Assembly: GCF_033807715.1 (NCBI RefSeq)
Contig: NC_084599.1
Span: forward strand, 28,680,125-28,744,124
Direction of reading: 5' to 3'
Length of the DNA: 64,000 nt
Origin: Cololabis saira
Lineage: Eukaryota > Chordata > Actinopteri > Beloniformes > Belonidae
Part shown: positions 39,001 to 52,600 of the stretch, piece by piece
Numbering within the stretch: the first letter of the stretch is position 1
Layout of the letters: the number at the start of each line of letters is the position of its first letter
Position numbers and translations under genes: made by a program
Notes under the pieces: model-generated
The model's input: only the letters and a program-made list of their open reading frames with translations
Told to the model about the DNA's origin: nothing
The model's database searches: none

Positions 39001-42000
39001 CGTCGGGTTCTTGGTCACCTCCCTGACTAGGGCCCTTCTCCCCCGATCACTCAGTTTAGACGGCCGGCCAGCTCTAGGAAGAGTCCTGGTGGTTCCCAAC
39101 TTCTTCCATTTACGGATGATGGAGGTCACTGCGCTCATCTGAACCTTCTACAGACAATTCCTTTGACTTTATGCTTGGCTTGTGTTCTGACATGCACTGT
39201 CAACTGTGGGACCTTATATAGACAGGTGTGTGCCTTTCCAAATCATGTCCAATCAACTGAATTTACCAAAGGTGGACTCTAATTAAGCTGTAGAAACATC
39301 TCAAGGCTGATCAGTGGAAACAGCATGTGCCTTAGCTCAATTTTGAGCTTTATGGCAAAGGCTGTAAATACTTATGTGCATGATTTCTTAGTTTTTTATT
39401 TTTAATAAATTTGAAAACCTTTTGAAAAAACCTTCTTCACATTGTCAATATGGGGTGTTGTGTATAGAATTTTAAGGGGAAAAATGAATTTAATCCATTT
39501 TGGAATAAGGCTGTAACATAACAAAATGTGGTAAAAGTGAAGCGCTGTGAATACTTTCCGGGTGAACTGTACTTCATCCTACTCTCCCTTTCTTCTGCCT
39601 CTTTTTTCTTCTTTTATTTCTTATTATTCTTATTATGTCTCTTGTTAACCAAGAAGTAAACATGAAAACCAAATAAATGATAATGCTTCGTCAGTCTTGA
39701 ATATAACTATGAATGTGAATTTAAGCCATTATCCAAAATAAAAATGGAAAATTTTGTTGTGAGAAAAAAGGGTCATGTACATGAAGGCGAAACTCTTTTA
39801 GAATAAGAGAGAAAGACTCATCCATTAAACATGAACAGAACATATTTGTGTATTAACTGTTTGCAGAGGCAAATTTATGTCTTTCTGCATTAATGAGAAT
39901 ATCAGCAGTTCCAACTTTTTGTCAATGACAAAAACCCTACTCATCTGACTACGCTTAGAGCTTGAGCAATTAATTAAATTAAAGCTATAGATACTGATTA
40001 TCAAACTTTACACCATTAATGCCTTATTTGATCTGTAATCTTCAAAGTCTTTGATCATTAAAATACATTTATAATTGAGAATACATTAAAATATGTGATT
40101 AAAAACAATACACCACCTTGCTTCCACAGTAATATAATACAAGTATAAAACCAAGTGATGCAGGAAACCTAAATGATTTGAAAAATACCTTTTTTAAATA
40201 CCTTAAAAATCATTGTAATTGTTGGGAATAGCAGTTGTGATCATCACATAATCATCTGGTTGCTTCCACTCCATGGACCACAAAAAAGGTCTGTGTTGAT
40301 GCCAGGAAGTATTTAGGCTCATTATTGATCTGAATGCTGGTAATGATCCACACTTACTATGTTGCGTTGGTGTTCTGTTATTTACAACAGCAAAAAAGTT
40401 TGACATTTTCTGCCTGATTTCTTTGTGTTGCCATCAATGTGTTGACATTGATCCATTGCATTACTTCTGATAATCATTTTTCTGACAACAGTTTTGTATT
40501 GGTATGTTTTTTTCAATGACATACATGGCTTTTGTAGCTGATGTTTGTGTTAAGGCATGTGGTTTTTGTAAAAGCCAGGTGTGTTACATGAGAAGTCTGA
40601 CTGTAAACCAGTTGTGAGTCAGGTGTTATTCTCATCAGCTCCTTTTATTTGTTTACCATGTTGTCTGCATCTCAACAATTTGTGAAAAGCCCACATTTGC
40701 TTGTTCCATCATGTTATTGTCATTTAGTGGATTTGTTAAATATCATATATCACTGCTGAAGACTTGCATTCATCACTCACTTTTAACATCTCATTTTGTT
40801 TTCTTCCTTTTATTTTTGTATGTAAATCTGACAATCATTCACTCATGCTTTCATGCAATTTTACTTTGCACAGTTGCAGTTACAGAAGACCCAGTATTTG
40901 CAACTAGGGCAGAATCGTGGACAGTACTATGGAGGCTCACTACCCAATGTCAATCAGATTGGAAATGGCAACATTGACCTGCCTTTTCAGGTGAGCCCTT
41001 AGCTTCTCTCAGCTGGTAATTCAATGGTTTTGTTATAGATCAGTGTACCCTTGTCAGCTGTTGGTTAATATTGGACACACACAGGTTCAGTGTAGTTTTG
41101 ATGAAAAATTGCTTGAAAACATGTAAACCCTTATAAACTCTTGGGGGTTCTGGCTTTTCTTTTGACTGAGACACTCGTAAAGTGTTTAGAAATTCCCAGC
41201 TGGTAAAAGCTGCATATTCTAATAGGTTTTAGAATGGCTCAGTATTAAAAGAGAAAGAGGGTGTTTTTACAAGTTTTTACTTTATGTTTTTTTTTTCTTG
41301 TTTGTTTTTCCCCAGCATTCTAATTTGGTTCCTAAATTTTAAAGTATACCATTGCTTGTCATGGCTTTCCATCTTAAAATACATTTGCCAACTCAAGCAT
41401 CAAAATGTGGGGGTGGGGGCCCATGGCTTCACTCATTTTGAAATGAACACATTTGCACCATTTACTATAATAGAAAGTTTTGCTCTAGAGGACTCTGAAA
41501 TGTTGTGAGGTGTGGTAGCCATCTTGGTAGCTACTGTATGTTACTGGATGCGAACAGAGAAAGGAAACATTAAAAGAAAACATGTGGACCGCTACTCAGT
41601 TTACTGTGACAAGTTATCAGCCAAAGCAAGTCAGGCATTATTTTAGGCAGATGAAGTTTTTGAATGGTTTAGATTCATATGATACCCCAGAGGCTGCAAT
41701 GCTGATCCCACCTGCTGCCTCTGCTGAAACACCCTGTAGGTATTCCTATCTTGTCTGCAGTCTAATTGTATATAAAGCTTAGCTGTGCAAGAGTTATAAA
41801 TCTCTTGAGTCACATGCAGTTTACAAATGGATGGGTGCAGGACTTGCAATCTTCAAGCCAGTAGGCTCATTCAAACAAAGGTACTGTATGTATCAAACAT
41901 CTTGTCTTTATGTAATCATTCAGCTCCTGTTACCAAATTATCATACAGCTAAACTAATGTGCATATAAAGAAAGAAATTATGACAAATCAGAAGTACAAA

Positions 42001-45000
42001 CAAATGTATTTCAGTTCTTTTAATCTCAACATTGTTTTATAGAAAGATTTTGAGTAAATTGTAAGAAACTGTAAAGAGCAAAACTGAACAGTTGTGTGCA
42101 GTAAAAACAGTGTCAGTCTAGAGATGTCATTATCTGTGAATCAAGTACCATATTGTCTGGACTATAAGCCGCACCTTCATATAATCCGCATCCACTCTAT
42201 TTTTTTTAAATTATTTAAAAAAAGATATACAAGCCGCACCTGCATACAAGCCGCATCCACTCTATTTAAAAAAAAAAAAGATAAGCAAGCCGCAGATATT
42301 TATGTTGTTAGATTAGATATTTACTACATGTACAGAACGATTTTGAACTGTAAATGATGTACATGTTTGTACCTAAATAGATCCTTTCCTAACAGTGTCT
42401 TTTAACACGGCAGCAACTTTGCTGATTAAAACGGGAAAGAACCAAGAGAAAATAGCCAGTATTTATTTATTTATTTATCTGCCGCACGGTTCAAAACCTA
42501 TGAAAAAAGTAGCGGCTTATAGTCCAGAAAACACGGTAATCAAGGTAAAGTAAAGTGTGATGCCCTACATGTTTGACTTGACTTGCTTCAATCAGGAAAG
42601 TGCTGAAAGTTGTAATTTTTTTTTCTTTTGTTATATTATGGCTACGTGAAACACTGCTTCACTTAGTCACAAAAGAAGTTCTAACCATAATTACATGTCT
42701 AATATATACAAAAAACACAAATAGACAAATCCATATGTAGCTACTGTCTATTGCTGATGTTTAAAAATAACATGTAGCTACCAACATGGCAGCTTTCCCA
42801 AAAGTGTAGTGTTACAATAAAATCCCCAAATCTACAAGTACTATATCTTATTTATTTTTTTGTCTGGCTTCATTTACCTGGTGTTTTCCTTGTAGAGCTC
42901 AGTATTGGATACCAGTCGGACAACCAGACACCACGGACTTGTGGAGCGTGTATACCGTGACCGGAACCGCATTACATCACCTCACCGCCGGCCGCTGTCA
43001 GTTGACAAACACGGTCGCCAAATATCCTTATAATTGAAGCGTGTTTTGATCTTTCACTTTATTTTAAATTTGGTAATTTTCAGGTATATCATTAATTTGG
43101 TAATTTTCAATATTATTACATGTCAAACATTGTTACTTTTTTCTATTCTTTTTTTTCATTTGGACACCAAATACCTTTTTTGATTGAAGAATCAGTAACT
43201 CTTGGAGTGGGACTTTAAAAGTGGATTTCAACTAGATGATGGAACCTGAATTAGAATGTCTCTTATATTAACATCAGCACATGTAAATGAAGAGTGTAAT
43301 GGCAAAATGTAACATGAATAACATTCAGATTCTTACCTAAAGAAGTTAAACCTGCTACGTTAAACTGTGGAGAAGATTACCACATTTTTGCAGAGTCTTA
43401 GCTCTTGGTCTTGATGATTTTATTTGTTATCAAATTGTCGTTGTAGGTGGTTGCTCAATGCTTAAAGTGTTGATTAAAAGGAATCTCAGCTTGAGAAAAA
43501 TGATTAGTTTGTATTTTTCGGCTGTTGCAGGTCACTTTAGTGGCCACAAAAAAAGCTTGGAATTGAAGGCTGCATTGTGAAATGGTACATATTGTTATGC
43601 TGTTCCTAAATTGAATCCTACTTATACAGTAGATGCCTTTCACCAGTAGATAAGAAATTATGGGAATAATTGAATCCCAGTAACACTTTATGTTATTATT
43701 GAAAAAGGTGAAGTACAAATTATTACTGATTTTTATTTATTTATTTTTTTTTTTTGAGTTACTGTATCATCCTTAACTTAATTTACATTGATAGCTGTCC
43801 TTACAGCTCAGTTTACCTCTCCCCACCACCGGACACCAGCTGGAGAAGGTAAGCGACCTAATTTTCCTCATCTGGCAAATAAAGGGCAGTGGCAGGAGTT
43901 TGATCCTAAATGGATATGAATACGTAGAGCTGGCAGCTTGCACTTGATGGGGTTTGGCTTTTATTTATTTTTACATCTCTATAACGCGTTCAGGACAAAT
44001 TCAGATTCTGCCTTACACCAGAGCGCCATGAATCCGAAGCCCCAGGAGGTGTTTTCAGGGGGATCACAGGAGCTGCAGTCCAAAAGAGGTAAAGGAGGAG
44101 ATCCAGTTACCAAGACACAAAGCCACTTTCATTTATTAATGAGAAATGTGATAATCAACAATGGAGAACCTTAAATCACATTAGAGGGTTGATGTCCCGT
44201 AGCGGTAGATCTAGATTTTAGATATGTCACTCTTACTGAAATATTTAAGGACAAAACGTCTAAAAAGAGGAGATGCTAGTCCAATACTGAGCTGGCTGTA
44301 GAGATGAAAACCTTTTGATTGAAGCTCTTTCTGAATGTCCAGGAGAGAATAGTCTGTAATCAACTGAATATTCATTGATTTTGTCTTTATGTGTGAAGCT
44401 CTGATATAGTGAAGCCAAGATTAGCTGGCATCTGTTAAGTCTGTGTCTTATTCACCTTATTATTTTTAGACTCTTGAGACTCCAGTGCAGCACTATATTC
44501 TGTATTGATGACTCATTTATCTTATAAAGTATTCATTTTGTCAAAGCAAGCAACTGTGTCTTGTGTTTCACTAATTAGTGCTGCTGCTAACAGTACCTGG
44601 GACAGAGAATTCAGAGTCCAATGCAGACATGGATGCACAGAAACAATTATGGGATGACGAGAAGGTACAAGAGGGACAGTGAAGGGCTACAAAGTGTGCA
44701 CTTATGATCTGAGATTTATGGCTCACGTTTGTCTTTTCTCCTCAGGATGATGCATCAAAACCAAATACATGTGATGTCCCTGGAATCAAGTGAGTTGCCT
44801 TAATTCAGTTATGTGTACAATGTGATTGGGTTGGAAATGTGCAGCAAAAGCTCATTTGATTACTAAATTGTCCAGAAAACAGGACGCCATAACATTGTTT
44901 GCAAGGCAGTATTTTATCTGAAACATTTCTAATGTTCACCATTCTTGTGATGTGTAGTTTTGACAAATGAGAAAAAACACCCAAGCTGGACCAGTTTTTA

Positions 45001-46532
45001 CACAAAATTTTCAGGGGAGTCTTTAAGAATCTCTCTTGTTCCTTTTCAGGACCACTAAAAGTACTGTAAAATTAAGTTTTGCAGAAGTTGTAGGTAGCAT
45101 TACAAAAACTCATAAAACAGGATGGTAATAGTTTTCCAGTTAATAAATACTTTGTCACATGAAAGGCTATAGATTTTTCATGTATGTTGTCGGTTTTGCC
45201 CACCTCAGTCAATCGTGGGTCTACTTGTGCTGTTAGGATTATATTTGAACCATGAAAGTCTAGTTTATTTAGTCAGCAAATGTTTTTGTCTCATGTGTAA
45301 TTTATTTGGCCCTTGAAGTCTTCATATATTCCATAGTTTTTCTGAGACTAAAAAAAAAAAGCTAATTATTTTGAAATCTCTACACTGCTAATCCTTTTTG
45401 ATCTCATAAATAATTGTGAAAGTAACATGACTGATTCAGGATTCACTAAATGCAATTATTGCTGCCTTTAATGTACTCCTGTGTCTTTTCTAGTATATTC
45501 CCATCGCCAGACCAGGAGTTAAACCCATCTGTGCTCCCAGCTGCACACAACACTGGTGGCTCACTACCTGATCTGACTAACATCCAGTTCCCTCCTCCGC
45601 TCTCTACTCCACTGGACCCAGACGATACTGTGTCCTTCCCCTCCCTCAGTTCAGCTAACAGCACAGGCAGCCTGACCACCAACCTCACCCACCTGGGCAT
45701 CAGTGTGGCCAGCCACGGTAAGAAGCACTGCTTAATGTTTACTGAATGACCTAAATTCGACAAAACAAAGGGAAAAAATACTTTATATTGAGATCTAGCA
45801 ATACATCGTGTTATTTATTTATTTTAGTGATGCACCGAAATGAAAATGTGTGCCCGAAACCGAAAATAATAATAAACACTTGGCCGAATACCGGATAATA
45901 CCAAACAATGGTTCTTCGCAGTTTTTCATTTATTTTGCCAATTTTTTCATCATTGCATAAATCAAATAAATGTGCAGTGAAATACCCGCCAGTCACAATT
46001 TGTCTTACTGTACTTTGTATGTATTTTTTCTCATAATCCTTTTTCATTTTCTCCTGTTCAAATCCAGTTAATCGGGTTGCGGTGATCTCCGCAATTTGAA
46101 GCCTTGTATAATAATTGTAAAAATCTAGGTTATTTTCTTGGAGGGTCTCGTCAGTGAGGGTTCGCGCACCGCATTGGTAGTACGGGCCCTTTTCTCTGCG
46201 CTCTCTCCCTTTTCTCCTGCGCTGTGCGTCCCGTGACCGTCTCCATCACCAAGCGGCTTTCCCAAATCCAACTCAGCCTGGATCATTTCTCGTGTCCTCT
46301 GCTTTTTGCCCACATCCAAGTAATGATCTGACATGCTGACATGTTTGCTGCATTTAACACCGCACGCCCCTCACTCCACCCTGTTCGCTGTTTGATTCCG
46401 TCATCACACGCCGTTATTAATTGTTCGGTTTTTTCCCCAATTATTCCACCGAACACCGAAAGTGTTTTTTGCTATTTTCGTCCGAACAATTTCGGTTACC
46501 GAACATTCGGTGCATCACTAATTTATTTATTT

Positions 46533-46602
<70 letters not shown>

Positions 46603-49600
46603 CTCTATATATATATATAAAATAGTAAAGGTTACAATTAGATATTCTGCCCTTCCCTGTCTGTCTGTCCAGTGTTGGCATGACTGAAACAGCTGCTGGC
46701 TGCCTTTCCATGGTTTCCAAATGCTCAGCCTTCCTGGGCTAATTAGTCTAGCTCAACCAGTTACTCACTGTCTGTCGTCTTGGAATACCTACAGTAGTCT
46801 GTCTCACCAGATGTCATCTCCTATAGTAAGCTCACCAGCTGACTCTTAATTTCAAGTGGTATTCTCTTTTGTATGCGTTCCCATTATCAATGTCCTCTTT
46901 GATACAGTAGAGCAGTGGTCCTCAACCTTTTTTCAGTGATGTACCCCCTGTGAAATATTTTTTCAGCCAAGTACCCCCTAACCAGCGCAAAGCACTTTTG
47001 GTTGTTAAAAAAAAAAACCTAAAACAGAGCACTGTGCCATCAGTAACTGATTTATGAAACAAATATTGCTGCTATGCTTCAACCACGACTCCATCGTTGG
47101 TCCAAGTGATTGACAGGTGAAGCCAGGTGGCATTTGACAGGTTAGGTGGAACCATCCTGGTGTGGGGGAAACTTTGCGGTTTTAGGATAATAAGTTGAAT
47201 AGCCTACTCCTGAAGATAACATTCATTTTATGAATTTAGACTTATATTTTCCTCAATTATTTATTAAATATTTATTTTTAAAGGATTTTTGCATGGATGC
47301 TACTTTTTAAATATATGTATATTTTAAAATCTCACGTACCCCCTGCAGTGCCTTCACGTACCCCCAGGGGTACGCGTACCCCCATTTGAGAACCACTGCA
47401 GTAGACTAAGACCCTGTCCACACGTAGCCGGGTATTTTTAAAAACAAATATTTCCCCCCTCCGTTTATAAAAAAATTTGCATCCACACATAACCGAAGAT
47501 CTGCGTTTTCGACCACATTCATAAGCATTCTAACCTGTAGATCATCTGCGGCTCCCGGGAAGCTGCACCTCCGCGGCTCCGCGGGCACCGTAGGGTGCGC
47601 GTCACAGCGTACCCTACGGTTGTAGGCTCTGTGTCGGTGTAACGCAGTAAGCGGTGGTCAAGACCAGAGACCATTTATTTAATAAATAGCTTGGAGAACA
47701 GATGCTGGATCATCTGTAGTAAACAAAAGGCGCACGTCAGAGCAGATTTGTTGTTGTTTTGGCGCATAATGTGACGTTCGAAAACGCAAAACTCCGGTTG
47801 TGTGTGTCTACACGCATCTACATAAACGGAGTTTTCAAAAATCTTCACTTTGCCCAGAGTTTTTTTAAAGCTTCGTTTATTTGCGTTTTCGTGTGGATGA
47901 CAGGTCAAAACGGAGGAAAATATCTCCGGTTTAGCAGATATCCGCAGATATCCGGCTACGTGTGGACGGTGTCTAAATCCCCCAACACTGCTGCCCAAAC
48001 ACACAAATTGTTAATTTTGTACAAGTTTTGGATTGTGCATATAAGAACATTGATGTAGTGATTGGTTTTGAGGAACATGCTATAAACAGGAGTCTTAATC
48101 TTTGCTGTCTTCTTCCAACAGACAAGTTGGATCCTCAACACTATTTTGCAAGTAGACAGAAGTGTTGCTATTATATTAAAGAAAAATAATAAGCAAAACT
48201 TTAAATAGCTCGTGTTTATGTCTTAGTTCATGGCAAAAAAATGTTTACCACTCATCTGTGTTTGTGATAAACGACTGAATTCTGTTTGCTTGGTGTTTGT
48301 AACTTACACCAGTCACTATATTTAAGTTTAGCCTGACACAAAGACACCCGTTGTGTGTATGTGGATTTATTTCCTTCCCAGGGATTCCCACGTCCTCTCA
48401 ACCTACCATGACTGTAACGGCACAGCGTCGGCAGCCTCCTGTGGTACCACTCACCCTCACCTCTGACCTTAGTCTCCAACAGTCCCCACAGCAGCTTTCA
48501 CCCACTCTCTCCTCACCTGTTAATATTGTACAGGTAAGGATCTTCTAGATTACGTGAAAAGGATGTGACTCTTCTCAATTCTGTATGCTTTTTTGTTACA
48601 CAAGTATTTCTTGTTCCACAAGAGAAAGAATTTGAGGTGAAACAGTGTTAACAATCACATGCCTCACTTGTTTGTGTGCATCTTTCTGTAGGCTGTGCCA
48701 TCAGAGTCATTGAGCCTGGAACAGCAGCTTGCCCAGTACCCTCTGTTCAATCAGCTTACAGCTCAAGCCCAGGCTCTGCTCCTCATTGACCTCCAGAAGC
48801 AGCAGGCTTTGCCACAAGGCGTTCAGCTGATCAGCTTGGCCACTCCAGCCTCCTCTGGTTCAGCCACTGCAAGCAGCCCATCCCCAGACAGCCAGACCAC
48901 CGCCAGCATCAGCGTGAGCTCGGTAAGACACAAGGCAGTTTGTTGACAGGGGAAGAAGTGTCAATGTCTTGATAAAGGTTCTGAGACCGGGACCAGTTCA
49001 CTAATGGCCCTTTTGCACTAGTCTCGCTTCACCTCGGTTCTACCCGCCACGGCCCCGTTTTGCGCTTTTGCGCTAGGGCTGAGGCGGGCAGAGCCGCTCC
49101 AAGCCGATACTCTTTCTGTAACCATTCTGGCGAGTTTCTATCAGGGCTGAGCAGGGACTATTTCCGACGTCACCACCCTCCGCACCAGTGATTGGTCGGG
49201 GGGCGGGGCCGTCAGACGTTTGAATCAGGAAGCAGGAGTCCTTGCGGCTCGCGGCGATTTTATTATAAAGCGCAAAACGTCTGTTTGGTGATCCAACTCT
49301 GAGGTGCAGATGTTCATAAACCTGGTGGCTGAGGAGAGAATTAAAAAAGGGATGTAGACGGGCTGTTTTACTCTCAGCCGCTCGCGGCTCCAGCTGATTT
49401 CTGATCAGCGCCGACATAAACAAAGCGGTTGCGTAATCGAGTACGTCACAGCAGATTCAGCCCAACCTGCCCACTTCTCCCCTGGCTGTGGAAAAACAAA
49501 CGGGGACAAAACGGGGACAAAACGGGGACAAAACGGGTAGAGGCGGGTAGAGGCGTGACGAGCCGAGTCGGGCCGAGTAAGGACTAGTGGAAAAGTGGCA

Positions 49601-52600
49601 TATTTAAGACTGCTCATTTTGCAACTTTATTGTTTTGCAAAGCAACCCAGAGAGCATTTAAATGAATATCTGCACACCATTTTTATTACATCAAAAAGAG
49701 AATTTTCCTCTAGTGATGTCGCTAATCTGTGAACAGAGCTAAAATAATTTAAAGGGGACCTATTATGGCATCTAATAGCTATTTTAATCAGGCCTTGAAT
49801 GTCTTTAAAAACAAGCTTTTGATTGTTTTTGCTAAAAAAAATTAGAAATTCAGCCTCTGAGCCATGTCTTTATCTTCCCACTCTCTAACCACATTCTCTC
49901 TGCGGGATTCTGAGTGGGCGGGGAGGCTATGATAATGAGGCACTGCTCTGATTGGCTGAAAAAATGGTGGAAACTCCGGCCGGCGGAGTTAGTTGTTTTT
50001 TTTCCGTCGTTACGTAAAGACGGGAGCAGAATCTGAACGGCTCGTAGAAGCCACATGACACTGGACGGCTCATCCGGGCGGCTGTAAAGACACTGCAGAA
50101 TTTGGTTGCTTTCCTCCTTCTCTGAGTTGGCAGGCTAAGGGGAGACCACTTTATATATGTTAAAGCAAGAGAAAACATGTTTTGCATAATAGGTCCCCTT
50201 TAACTATCTAACAATAAGGATTTTCTTATTTGTTGTAGCTTATTGTGAAGAAAACAAAACACCTGTGGCAATTCTTGATAACACAACAGGCATGTTAATA
50301 TCACTATTTAGTAATGGCATGTGTACATGTCATCTGTAGATTTCTCCCTTCTGTACATCAGGAGATGGTTGGTCGTAAATTAACATCTTCACTGTAAACA
50401 TTATGAGCTTTTCCTTCAAGGTTTGTGTGTGACAGGTATGAAGCTTTAGTTCTAGCTAACCCTCTTCCCTCCAACAGTACCGAAATCAGACTGGCTCACC
50501 AGCCACTCAGTCTCCAACCTCCCCAGTCTCCAATCAAGGCTTCTCCCCCGGAGGTTCGCCTCAAGTAAGGGCCCGCCCACCGAGCTGGCTGCTGTCTGGG
50601 GGAGGGCTTTGCTCCTGGGGGAAGGCTGATTGTAGACAGTTAGGCTTTTCATTCTCTGTATCAGCAGTTAACCACTCATGGTGTCAGCAGCTGCATAACT
50701 CATGTCTCCATCATCACTGTCACTGTTCACTGTGTGCATGACAACATGGTTAAGGGTTGTTGATGGAGTCCCTAACCATTTGTTGGCTTTAAAATGTTAA
50801 CTTCAAAGCCTCAGGTTTTTTTGGTGAGCACCACATATAGAAATAAATTTAAGAGATAACGTGTTTTCCTCCTGTAGATGATTTGCAGTGTTATAAATAT
50901 TAGTCCTGCACATTGTTTCAGGATAAATAGATACAGTGCAATATAATCTGATTTGCGTGTTTAATTTTTATAAGCACATTGTGGTGCTTCACAATAAGCA
51001 CCAGATGGTGAAACAGTGACAGCTATGTTTTGTCTGAGATACATCCCCATCCTTCCTTGCATGTACAAGATAAACAATGTTCATAAATAAATAATAAATG
51101 TTCATAAAGTCACCTGTGATGCATCATTGTCTAAGAGGTTACCTTTGGTCATGGTTAAACAGTGGCTCCACTTGAAAAAGCCCTTCATACAGTGTTGAGT
51201 ACCATGTGTGTTCAGTGACGCTTTTCTCATTGCAATAATACTATTGAGGGGAATTCCTGCATTTATCACCCTGGGTGGTGTTCTGATTGTATCCCTTTTA
51301 GATTTGTACCCGTCATTCTAATCATGCACCTTTCAACCACAGTGAAGATTTCTCCACCCCCATCACATTTCCTGGTAGATTTTTTATTTTTTTTTGTCTT
51401 TAACTTCTTTTTTCCCCCACCAAAGTAGTGAATTAAAGCCTGAATTATGGTTCTGCGTCAAAACGACGCTGTGCCTACGCCGTCACCGTGATGCTGTCGT
51501 GAACCCTTCTGACTTCTCCGTCACTCCATTTTGCCGCGGTGCAGTACCCCACGTGACCGCTAGTTAGCGATCTTTTCCTGAATGGTTTATCCGACTTTTC
51601 CGGTCACAGTGAATGAAAGAGATAAGGACAACTATTGTGCAAAAAAACAAAACAAAAAAAAAATCACACATACACGAAAAAAAGAGCGCTGAAAGTTCAC
51701 GACTGCTTCAAACCGGAAACCGGAAATACGTTGCTACCAAGCGAACCAATCACAGCCCTCTCGTCTGAGTTTGGTCTGCGTCGCCTCGACGCGTAGTTAC
51801 AATTTTTGGGAGGTGACTGCGTCAGTGACGGCGTGTGGTAAGCGTTGACGCGTACCCTACGGCGTAGGCACGGCGTCGTTTTGACGCAGAACCATAACTC
51901 AGCCTTTAGTCATAGCATGATTGGTATCAAACAACATGAATATCAGAATAACACCCAAGTTAAAAATAGCAAAGTTTCCCTTTTTAATAAGCAAATGTGT
52001 GTTGGATTCATCCTGAACAGGGCTGCTGCGGTCCGCTCATCACTGCACTGTTGTTTTTCATTAAACAGAGTCATATTCTCGTATTCTCATTCTGGCCTTA
52101 CCTTGTTTCTAAACCATGACAGCCCTGATCATGATAACCATATGCTTTTATTCACTGCTCTCTCTGACAGCTGTGTGTCTTGGTGTTTTTGCTTGTGTTT
52201 TTTATGTTGTTAAAAAAAAAACTACTCCATTGCTAAAATGTCTGCTTGTGGAACTTGATAACATCCACCCACCCCCCAACCTACAGCTAACTTTGTTTGT
52301 GTGTATTACAGCAACATCGATGTGTGTGATTTTGAATGTGGTTGTATTTCTGTCTCCCTCCAGCACATTCCTGTGGTGGGCAGTATATTTGGTGACTCGT
52401 TTTATGATCAGCAGCTGACATCAAGGCAGACCAACGCCCTTTCTCACCAGGTGACAGGACTCATTAACAATATGCAGCAAGGACAGAAGTGTTTTCTTCA
52501 CAACTTTTTGTTTTTATGATCTCACTCCGTGCTACAATTCTTTCCCTTTTTTTTTAGCTTGAGCAGTTCAACATGATTGAAAGTCCCATCAGCTCCTCCA

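Noticed and set aside
43022..43786. Frameshift or assembly error in crtc1, because exon 3 lacks a GT donor
   Set aside because: The AT-AC borders with U12 splice-site and branch-point matches restore the protein exactly, so no error is needed.
46341..46720. ORFs with long Thr-His or Val-Cys runs
   Set aside because: Translation of the (CA)n microsatellite.
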